A DNA stretch of 64,000 nt from SFWF01 sp045638145. GTDB taxonomy: Bacteria > Bacillota > Clostridia > Oscillospirales > Acutalibacteraceae. The stretch is taken from the NCBI GenBank assembly GCA_045638145.1, contig JAZUAU010000021.1:12889-76888 (forward strand), read 5' to 3'. The translations under genes were made by a program, and so were the position numbers. The notes beneath the pieces are model-generated. The model was not told the DNA's origin. It saw only the letters and a list, made by a program, of their open reading frames with translations, and searched no databases. Each line of letters starts with the position of its first letter. The stretch's first letter is position 1. Of the stretch, positions 15,790-22,794 are shown piece by piece.

Positions 15790-17100
15790 ATGTTCCAAAC
15801 CGATTCTTCAAAAGTTCTCTACGGTTACACACCGAAGCAGTACAAACGCTTTTTGATGCATGCTTGGCTGATGCTCATTAGCTTTGGCATTACCTACCTC
15901 TTCTTCTACAACGGACGCCAGAACATAAACCTCGTTATGAAAATGATGGCAGAAAGCTTTGGCACAACCGAAGCGGCGCTCGGCATCGTTTCGTCGGCAC
16001 TCTTTTGGTGCTATGCCTTCGGACAGCTTGTCTGCGGCAGACTCGGAGCCTATTTTGGCTACAAGCGTTTTATGGCGGTTGGCATCGTTACCTCTGCCCT
16101 GCTTAACATACTAATCTCATTCCAGAATTCAATTACCGTTATTGCAATACTCTGGGGTCTTAACGGCTTCTGCCAGTCTATGGTTTGGGCAAACGGTCTG
16201 GGTGTTCTTAACAACTGGTGGCCGAAGGCAAAAAGAGGCTTTGCCTCGGGCCTTACCACGGCTTTTTCAGGTACGGCACAGGTCGTTACATATCTGTCGG
16301 TGCTTCTTTGCCTCGACTGGAACAAAGAATGGGGCTGGCGTGCCGCATTCCGTTATCCGATGATACCAATGCTCGTTATGCTTATCGCATTCTTTTTATT
16401 CTTTAAGGAAAAGCCCGAGGACGCAGGTCTTCCTGCCTTCCGCGACGATGATGTTGCCGCCGACGAGCGCGACCGTGAGCTTCAGGAGCAGATGGAAAAG
16501 AAGGGCTTTTTGTACCCCTATAAGCTTCTTTTCTCCGAGCCCAAGGTTATAGTCTTCTGTTTCATCTCAGCAATAGCAGGTGTTGGTCGCTACGGACTCC
16601 TTACCTGGATTCCCACCTATTTCCAAAAGTCTATGGGACTTAACATAAAGGAAGGTATCTTCAGTGCCATCGTGCTTCCCATCGGTCAGGCCTGTGCAAT
16701 GTTTGTATTTCCGCTTATAACCGACAAGGTATTCAAGGGCAACCGCGAGCCTATGCTGATACTCGCCTCGGTAATCGCCGTTGCTGGACTCGTTTCCTTC
16801 GCCTTTATAAAAGAGCTCGGATTGGCAATGATAATGCTCTTCTTCGTTGCCGTCTTCTCTATGGTTACGGGTGTTATCTGGGCTATCGCGGGAGATATGG
16901 GCGGCAAGGCGCTTTCCTCCACGGTTGTCGGTGTGCTCGACTGGGCAGTATATATGGGTGCCGCCATTCAGGCTTCGATTTTCGGCTTCGTTGCAGAAAG
17001 CCTCGGTTGGCCCGCAATGTTCATTACCATCGGCGCGCTTTACGTTATTATGGTTGTGCTTACCTTTATAGCACGTAATATGAAAATGAAAAATCTTTAA
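15790..17100 (+). CDS. MFS transporter, organophosphate:phosphate antiporter (GlpT/UhpC)-like
   Basis: A 436-residue membrane protein with about 12 transmembrane helices. The N-terminal half has the YLFFYNGRQNINLVMKMM helix 1 typical of the GlpT/UhpT family, and the first loop GRLGAYFGYKRFM is the MFS motif A. A hydrophilic central loop (about 205-245) separates the two halves. It probably exchanges a phosphorylated sugar or organic anion, but the substrate cannot be assigned. It has its own promoter, an AAAGGAAACTGTAT RBS region, and is monocistronic. Confidence 0.88.
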   Translation: MFQTDSSKVLYGYTPKQYKRFLMHAWLMLISFGITYLFFYNGRQNINLVMKMMAESFGTTEAALGIVSSALFWCYAFGQLVCGRLGAYFGYKRFMAVGIVTSALLNILISFQNSITVIAILWGLNGFCQSMVWANGLGVLNNWWPKAKRGFASGLTTAFSGTAQVVTYLSVLLCLDWNKEWGWRAAFRYPMIPMLVMLIAFFLFFKEKPEDAGLPAFRDDDVAADERDRELQEQMEKKGFLYPYKLLFSEPKVIVFCFISAIAGVGRYGLLTWIPTYFQKSMGLNIKEGIFSAIVLPIGQACAMFVFPLITDKVFKGNREPMLILASVIAVAGLVSFAFIKELGLAMIMLFFVAVFSMVTGVIWAIAGDMGGKALSSTVVGVLDWAVYMGAAIQASIFGFVAESLGWPAMFITIGALYVIMVVLTFIARNMKMKNL

Positions 17101-17126
17101 TAAGAACAAAATTAAAAGCGGTCTTT

Positions 17127-17154
17127 GAGGCACCCTCCGTAAGGAAGGTGCCTC
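17127..17154 (+). terminator. Hairpin after the MFS gene
   Basis: GAGGCACC (17127-17134) pairs with GGTGCCTC (17147-17154). The loop contains a small CTCC/GGAA pairing. There is no strong T tract; it leads directly into the palindromic array. Confidence 0.5.
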
Positions 17155-17260
17155 AGTTATATTCGCCTTGTGGCGAGTTATATTGCTAAAGCAGTTATAT
17201 TTGGGCTTCGCCCAAGTTATATTCGCTTCGCGAGTTTTAGGGCGAATATATAATATAACT
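17155..17260. repeat. Palindromic repeat array with AGTTATATT spacers
   Basis: AGTTATATT recurs at 17155, 17176, 17193 and 17215. Each copy is followed by a different small palindrome: CGCC-TTGT-GGCG, GCT-AA-AGC, TGGGC-TTC-GCCCA and CGC-TTC-GCG. At the right end (about 17240-17260) the first unit recurs inverted (GGGCGAATATA...ATATAACT), so the whole array is an imperfect palindrome. The rest of the roughly 300 bp up to 17409 is AT-rich with no gene. It resembles an intergenic REP/MITE-like element. Confidence 0.75.
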
Positions 17261-17409
17261 AAAACCGCAAGGTTTTAATATCACTTTACTGATAAGCAAA
17301 ATATCACTTATTGTTTTTATCTTTGAGATGGGTTGATTTTTAAACCCATTATTACACAGTTCTTACGAAAGTGTCGTTTTTTATGGAAAAAGCAACGGAG
17401 ACAACCTCT

Positions 17410-18816
17410 CTACGAAGTGCCTCCGCTTTTTTTATTTGCTTTTTTCCTTTTGAATATAAAGCTTCTGAAAAGGATTATATTCATAACAACAAGGAAGGCA
17501 ATGAGTATGCTAAGGGTGAGGAGTGGCTTGGTTGGTGCCATAGTTGCAAGGAACATAAGGGGAAAACCGAAAACGATTGCTGGGAAATTCTGATAAACAA
17601 GGTTATCTGCGGCAGGTGTTTTAAAATCTCCGTCAATCTCGCGAAGGAGGATAATACCCGTGCTGGCGGTACCTGTGAGCATTCCGTACATTGCAAGGAA
17701 CTGCTCCTCGGGGTAGTCCTTAAAGAGGGTTCTTGAAACGATGATATTATAAATATAGGTAATAACAAGACCCACCGCGCCCATAATGAGCATAATTCCC
17801 CAATAGCGTTCTAAGATATCAAGGCGGATTGCCGCGATACCGGCGACAACCATTATATCAAAGAAGAGGTTTGAGGCTCGGGTCATAAGGAAATCGTTGG
17901 TATATTCCTTTTTAATAATTTTTGCCTTTTTAAGGAAGTTCATCGATGCCTTAACAAGGGTTGCCGCCAAAACACCGAGAATAAAGTTAAAGCCGAAGAT
18001 TACCGATTTCATAGAGGGAAGCAGATTTCCAAGCAGATTCATAAGCCCGTAAGCAATCATATAGGCGAGGGCTATAAGCGCAATCTGAATTGTCATCTTG
18101 TCGATGCTTTCCTGCATTGGAATCTCGTCCGCCTCCTCAATCTGTTCGTTATTTAGCGGCGCCTCGTCCGATTTCATGGCAATTTTACCCTTTTTTCGAA
18201 GGATGTTAAGATGAATAACGCCACCGACAGAGGCGCTCAGAAATCCGAGTGCGGCAATGGTAAGGCCAAAGCTCTTGCCACCATCGAAGCCAAAATCGTT
18301 TTCATAAATCATACCATAGTTAAGCGCCTGACCGCTTCCCTGTCCGAAGCCAAAGGGCAGCAGCACGCCTGCGGCATTAAAGAAGCCGCTAATGAAATTA
18401 ACCGCAATAAGAGAAATTGCAAAGCCGACAACTGCTTGTAAAAGGTAGGTTGCGACGGTGGTAACACCCGTGTTAAAAATCTCTATGCTTCTCTTTTTGC
18501 TCATCTTACCGCCCGAGGACTTGAATGCCGAAGCAATAAAACCAAGCGCCAAGGTATGGTATGTAAGAAGCTCAAGCTGTGCTGTGCCGTTGCCACCGAA
18601 GAAGGCGGCGTCAAACATAACCTCACCGGTTATTGCCTTGTAAACTCCACCAACAGCGATAAGAATGCCACCCGCCAAAACCGAAGTAGGAATCAGCGAT
18701 GCCTGTAAAAACTTGAAGCTCTTTTTTAGAAGATTTGCAGCAAGAAGGCTTATAAGAAGTATTGCCAGTACGTTATAAATGCCCCAAGCACTAAATTCCC
18801 AAAAATTCACGCCCAT
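17410..18816 (-). CDS. Sodium/glutamate symporter-like protein (ESS/GltS family)
   Basis: A 468-residue polytopic membrane protein with about 11-12 helices in two halves. It has the GFGQGSGQA segment similar to the GltS GPGQA loop, and a second pore-like region around LTGTASTGIILLRE. A charged central loop (about 215-245) divides the halves. The ATG at 18816 has AGGGTGAAGAA upstream; the longer GTG start at 18825 would use that RBS as coding sequence. It overlaps the 3' end of the acyltransferase by 26 bp, so the two are co-transcribed. The substrate (glutamate or another dicarboxylate) is uncertain. Confidence 0.75.
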   Translation of the reverse strand: MGVNFWEFSAWGIYNVLAILLISLLAANLLKKSFKFLQASLIPTSVLAGGILIAVGGVYKAITGEVMFDAAFFGGNGTAQLELLTYHTLALGFIASAFKSSGGKMSKKRSIEIFNTGVTTVATYLLQAVVGFAISLIAVNFISGFFNAAGVLLPFGFGQGSGQALNYGMIYENDFGFDGGKSFGLTIAALGFLSASVGGVIHLNILRKKGKIAMKSDEAPLNNEQIEEADEIPMQESIDKMTIQIALIALAYMIAYGLMNLLGNLLPSMKSVIFGFNFILGVLAATLVKASMNFLKKAKIIKKEYTNDFLMTRASNLFFDIMVVAGIAAIRLDILERYWGIMLIMGAVGLVITYIYNIIVSRTLFKDYPEEQFLAMYGMLTGTASTGIILLREIDGDFKTPAADNLVYQNFPAIVFGFPLMFLATMAPTKPLLTLSILIAFLVVMNIILFRSFIFKRKKANKKSGGTS

Positions 18817-19993
18817 TTTCTTCACCCTTTTCTAAAGCTTTCGCGCGGTAACAGAAATTAACGTATTTAAGGGCGTTAAACCGTTTGCCGCTCTTTACCT
18901 GATAAATTTTCTTTTCCTTATAAATGTTTAGTTTGTTTCTGCCGAGCACCGCAACCGCAGAAATTTCTGAAAAGCCGAAGTTCTCGTCGCCAACAGTAAT
19001 TCGGTCGCCAAAAAGACATATTTCGGCATCTTTTTTAAGCTGCACCTTCTTTTTATAAGGTATTACCTCATAAAGGTCGCATTTTTCGGTATAGACCGCT
19101 TCATCGCCAAAGGCCGAAATGTCAAGCTTTCGCACAAAATCCTCCTGATAATCGTACCACTCGGAGGTGCCGCCAAAGGGGAAGTCAAAATCAACCCCCG
19201 AAAGGGATTTATCTACACTGTAGATTATCTTTCTGCCGCACCTTTTACATTTTACTATACTGCCCTCGCTCTCAAATTCCGAGAGTCCGCATAAGGGGCA
19301 AACGTAAAATACGCGCTCAAGATATTCTGCGCGGTGTTCCGAGAAAAACACCTCTCCTGCCCTACCCTCGTCGAGATAAAGCTCTTTTTCGATTGTTTCA
19401 AGAAGTTCTTCGTTTGTAAGGCTCTTATATTCCTCAGGTTCTATAACACGGGAAACGTAGGAACGCATTTTTCCCTTTCGGAGCTTATTGCTCCAGCGGG
19501 GATGAACGCCGTAGCCGCCCTCGATTCTATAAAGGGCTATGGTAAGTCCAAGCTTTTTAGCAAGTCCTGCAACGGCGGGATTGATATAACAGGTTTTGCC
19601 GCTATAGGTACGGTTGCCCTCGGGCGCCATGGCAATTGTGCCACCCTCCTTTGCAACGCGGATGCAGTTCATAACGGCAGAAAGGTCGGTAGACTGCTTC
19701 TTAATTGGGATTGGGGCTACTATGTAACGGATTACCGAAGATATAAAGCCGTTTGAAAAGAGGTCCTCGGATGCCACGTAGTAAACGGGCCCGCTAAAGG
19801 ACATTCCCACAAAAAACTGGTCGAATGCCGTTTGATGATTGAATAGGATAAGATAAGGTCTGTCCCCCTGCTCTTTAAACTTCTCAATCGTTATTCCATA
19901 TCTAATTTTAGAATAAGGATAAAGCACCAAATATGCGAGATTTCGCACCACCCTATGTCGGAATTTAGTCCAACGAGGTTTCTTTTTTGCCAT
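18791..19993 (-). CDS. PlsC-family 1-acylglycerol-phosphate acyltransferase with C-terminal zinc ribbon
   Basis: A 400-residue protein. The N-terminal 200 residues are a lysophospholipid acyltransferase domain with NHQTAFD (the NHx4D catalytic motif) and PEGNR (acceptor-binding). Residues about 245-275 hold two CxxC-type pairs (CPLCGLSE and CKRCGRKI) forming a zinc ribbon, followed by a roughly 120-residue domain I do not recognise. Usual PlsC proteins are about 200-250 residues, so the C-terminal half is an addition. The ATG at 19993 has GGGGTGG upstream; an earlier in-frame start at 20056 is unlikely. It overlaps the symporter. Confidence 0.85.
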   Translation of the reverse strand: MAKKKPRWTKFRHRVVRNLAYLVLYPYSKIRYGITIEKFKEQGDRPYLILFNHQTAFDQFFVGMSFSGPVYYVASEDLFSNGFISSVIRYIVAPIPIKKQSTDLSAVMNCIRVAKEGGTIAMAPEGNRTYSGKTCYINPAVAGLAKKLGLTIALYRIEGGYGVHPRWSNKLRKGKMRSYVSRVIEPEEYKSLTNEELLETIEKELYLDEGRAGEVFFSEHRAEYLERVFYVCPLCGLSEFESEGSIVKCKRCGRKIIYSVDKSLSGVDFDFPFGGTSEWYDYQEDFVRKLDISAFGDEAVYTEKCDLYEVIPYKKKVQLKKDAEICLFGDRITVGDENFGFSEISAVAVLGRNKLNIYKEKKIYQVKSGKRFNALKYVNFCYRAKALEKGEENGREFLGI

Positions 19994-20059
19994 ATATATT
20001 CCACCCCTTTTGCGCATATATATGTATATATTATCACAAATTCTCATAAAGTGCAAATA

Positions 20060-20098
20060 AAAAACTCCCGCAGTTAATCAATTCTGTGGGAGTTTTTA
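20060..20098 (-). terminator. Terminator of the aspS-gatA-gatB operon
   Basis: Minus strand: AAAAACTCCCACAG, a loop, then CTGCGGGAGTTTTTT. It lies about 107 bp after the gatB stop. It is usable in both directions. Confidence 0.85.
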
Positions 20099-20205
20099 GT
20101 CTTCTATATTGCGGATACAGGTTTGGTTTCAGAGGGGCTTTGCTCCGAGCGAAACTGTATCGTATATACCGCGAGTGAAGAAAAAGTTCCTATGCTACTA
20201 AGATG

Positions 20206-21615
20206 TTATGCGTTCAGTTTTTCTTCGAGGATAGTGCGAATAGTAGCAGGGTTGCCTGTTCCTTTAAGCTCTCTCATAATAAGACCGAAGAGTGCCTGCA
20301 TCGCCTTTACCTTACCGCCCTTATAGTCGGCTACTGCCTGCGGATTTTCGGCAATGATTCTGTTTACCGTATCTGTGATAAGGCTGTCGTCAACCTTGAC
20401 GTTCAGTCCATTCTCATCGCAGTACTTATCGACGTCAACGTCATCGGCAAATACGGCAACGAGCACCTTTTTACCTGCGGCACGGGTAATTTCTGCAGTA
20501 TCAACAAGTGCAATGATTCTTGCGAGTTTTTCTGGTGCAATATCAAGCGTTACCGCACCGATACGGCTCATCTGATTCATACATTCGGTAAGAATCCAAG
20601 CGGCTGCCGACTTCGGAGCAGCACCGAGAGCCACAACCTTTTCGAAGAACTCGCAAAGCTTTGCATCAGAGGCCAGCACTGCGGCCTCCTTAACGCCGAT
20701 ACCCATCTCTACATACTTCTGACCCATTTCCTCGGCGGTTGCGGGCATACTCTTGCGGATAGCCTCGAGCCAAGCATCGTCAATAATAATCGGCATAATA
20801 TTCGGGTCGGGGAAATAGCGGTAGTCTGCCGCAGTTTCCTTATTTCTCATCGGGAAGGTTCTGCGCTTTACATCATCCCATCGGCGGGTCTCCTGAACGA
20901 GCATTTCGGTATGACGCTCGATTGCATCAATGTGGCGAACCTTTTCAAACTCAATAGCATCCTTAATCTCAACAAAGGAAGCCATATTCTTGATTTCCGA
21001 GCGAACGCCAAGTTTCTCTGTACCCTCGGGACGAACAGAGATATTTACGTCGCATCTCATTGCACCCTCTTCACACTCGGAAATTCCTGCGAACTGTAAG
21101 GCGCTCTTGAGCTTTTTAAGATATTCGATAACCTCATCCGAGCTCCTGAAATCGGGTCTGCTTACAATCTCGATCAGCGGAACGCTGGTACGGTTATAGT
21201 CAACGAGAGAGGTGTTGGTAGCATCGTCGTGAACGAGCTTTCCTGCATCCTCCTCGAGGTGAATCTGCTTGATTCCAATCTTTCTGCCGTCAACCTCAAC
21301 CGAGCCGTCAACACAAATGGGGTTAAACCACTGTGTAGTCTGGTAGGAAGCAGGAAGGTCGGGATAATAGTAGCTCTTTTTATCGAATGTGGTATACTGA
21401 TTAATTTTGCAATTCAGCATAAAGCCTGCCTTTACCGCAAGCTCGATTGCGCCTTTGTTGGTAATGGGAAGCATACCGGGCATACCGCTGCAAGCAGGGC
21501 AAACACGGGTGTTGGGGTCTGCCTTTGAAGCATGACCGCCGCAGGCGCAGAAAAGCTTTGACGCGGTAGAAAGCTCAACGTGGGTCTCAAGACCGATTAC
21601 AAGCTCGTATCTCAT
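20206..21615 (-). CDS. gatB: Asp/Glu-tRNA amidotransferase subunit B
   Basis: A 469-residue GatB. It begins MRYELVIGLETHVELSTASK, with the Zn-binding CAC...CPAC cysteines (FCACGG and VCPACSG) and YPDLPASYQ. It has the cradle motifs HLEEDAGKL and DYNRTSVPLIEIVSRPD, and a C-terminal YqeY-like tail. GatB phosphorylates the tRNA-bound Asp or Glu and performs amidation with ammonia delivered from GatA. All kinase/amidation motifs look intact, unlike GatA upstream. The ATG directly follows the gatA stop, so translation is coupled. Confidence 0.96.
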   Translation of the reverse strand: MRYELVIGLETHVELSTASKLFCACGGHASKADPNTRVCPACSGMPGMLPITNKGAIELAVKAGFMLNCKINQYTTFDKKSYYYPDLPASYQTTQWFNPICVDGSVEVDGRKIGIKQIHLEEDAGKLVHDDATNTSLVDYNRTSVPLIEIVSRPDFRSSDEVIEYLKKLKSALQFAGISECEEGAMRCDVNISVRPEGTEKLGVRSEIKNMASFVEIKDAIEFEKVRHIDAIERHTEMLVQETRRWDDVKRRTFPMRNKETAADYRYFPDPNIMPIIIDDAWLEAIRKSMPATAEEMGQKYVEMGIGVKEAAVLASDAKLCEFFEKVVALGAAPKSAAAWILTECMNQMSRIGAVTLDIAPEKLARIIALVDTAEITRAAGKKVLVAVFADDVDVDKYCDENGLNVKVDDSLITDTVNRIIAENPQAVADYKGGKVKAMQALFGLIMRELKGTGNPATIRTILEEKLNA

Positions 21616-22782
21616 TTATGCTTCCTCCTTTTCTAAAGCTTTGGAAAGTGAGAGCAGTTTGCTCTCGGCAAAATAGTCGCCGATAAGCTGAACACCGCCC
21701 GATACCACTGCGGGAAGACCCGTAACAGAGGGAATAGCGGTATATTTACTCTCCTCAAATACCTTCTCGAAGGCATCCTTTGTGTCGTAAGGCTTAACAC
21801 TTTTTTCGGAAATAACTGCGGTAAGAACTGCATCGTATTTTGCGAAAAGCCCGGTCATTTTGTCTACGATAACCCGTCTTAAACGGAGGGATTTATCGTA
21901 GCAAGCCTCGTATTTGCCCTTTGCAAGAACGTCCGAGCCGTAAAGAATGGTAGCCTTTGTAAGGAAGCCAAAGGCCTCGGTACGGGATTTAGTATAAAGC
22001 TCGTCAATATTCTTGTATTCTGCCGTTCTGTAGCCATATTTTACGCCGTCAAAACGAGAAAGGTTGTTGGTTGTCTCTGCCGACATTAAAATCTGCCAAG
22101 CAGTCTGGGCGGTAGCTACAAAATCAAGGGAGATTTTCTCAACCTTTGCGCCCTTTGCCGCGAGAGTTTCGGCAAATAAAAGTGTTTCAGCATTCGCGAG
22201 CTCTTTAACTACTGCAACCTTCATTCCCTTGACCGAGAGGTCGGTCTTATATTCGTATTTAGCATCGGGAAGGCTTGTGCCATCCTTATCATCGTGACCT
22301 GCGATAGCGGTGAGAATTTTCGCAGCCATCTTTACGCTTTTTGCGGTAACGCCTACCGTTTCGCTTGAAGCTGCTGCCGAAATAACACCATAGCGTGAAA
22401 CTGTACCGTAGGTGGGCTTAACAAAGGTAACACCCGATACGGCGGCGGCCCTTCTCGGAGCGCCGTTAATGTCAACGTTGATAGTAGCTTCAACTTCGCC
22501 TCGTCTTACGAGCTCGGCAGCGGCGCCACGGAGTTTTCCGTCTTCGTTTACTTCGCCGAAATATGAGGTCTCACCGAGTAAATCAAGTCCGAATTCGCCG
22601 ACGTTTACCTTGCCCGAAACAGAGTAGCCTGCCTTTTCGGCACGCTCTACCACCTCTGCGGTAAAGAGGGGCTTAAAGTTTTCGAGCATTTTCGAGCCTG
22701 CGGTTGCGGGTGTGCCCGCGATAAGCAGAGTATCGTCTACTGCAATATTACCTTTTTTTATTTCGTTAATATAATATTTCAT
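21616..22782 (-). CDS. gatA: GatA-like protein lacking the amidase catalytic triad
   Basis: A 388-residue homologue of GatA, against about 485 in the family. Alignment to GatA is clear: SKMLENF, TSYFGEV, VKPTYGTVSRYG, GHDDKDGTSLPD, NLSRFDGVKYGYR and KYEACYDKSLRLR. All three amidase residues are gone. The KDN lysine is Asp16 (AVDDT). The GGSSGGSAAA loop is reduced to DGKLRGAAAE, with the cis-Ser position a Lys. The nucleophilic Ser in DTGGSIR is Ala108 (DINGAPR). The first roughly 70 residues are also missing. The frame is intact and the gene lies in an operon with intact gatB, so it is maintained. It should not hydrolyse glutamine and may be a structural subunit. Confidence 0.9.
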   Translation of the reverse strand: MKYYINEIKKGNIAVDDTLLIAGTPATAGSKMLENFKPLFTAEVVERAEKAGYSVSGKVNVGEFGLDLLGETSYFGEVNEDGKLRGAAAELVRRGEVEATINVDINGAPRRAAAVSGVTFVKPTYGTVSRYGVISAAASSETVGVTAKSVKMAAKILTAIAGHDDKDGTSLPDAKYEYKTDLSVKGMKVAVVKELANAETLLFAETLAAKGAKVEKISLDFVATAQTAWQILMSAETTNNLSRFDGVKYGYRTAEYKNIDELYTKSRTEAFGFLTKATILYGSDVLAKGKYEACYDKSLRLRRVIVDKMTGLFAKYDAVLTAVISEKSVKPYDTKDAFEKVFEESKYTAIPSVTGLPAVVSGGVQLIGDYFAESKLLSLSKALEKEEA

Positions 22783-22794
22783 CAGGGCACCTCC

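Noticed and set aside
17155..17260. CRISPR array
   Set aside because: Spacers vary from about 8 to 13 bp and are themselves palindromes; the repeats are only nine bases and no cas genes are near.
21616..22782. gatA as a pseudogene
   Set aside because: The frame is intact over 388 codons, the conserved blocks remain, and it is tightly spaced between two essential genes. A pseudogene would be expected to carry stops or frameshifts.
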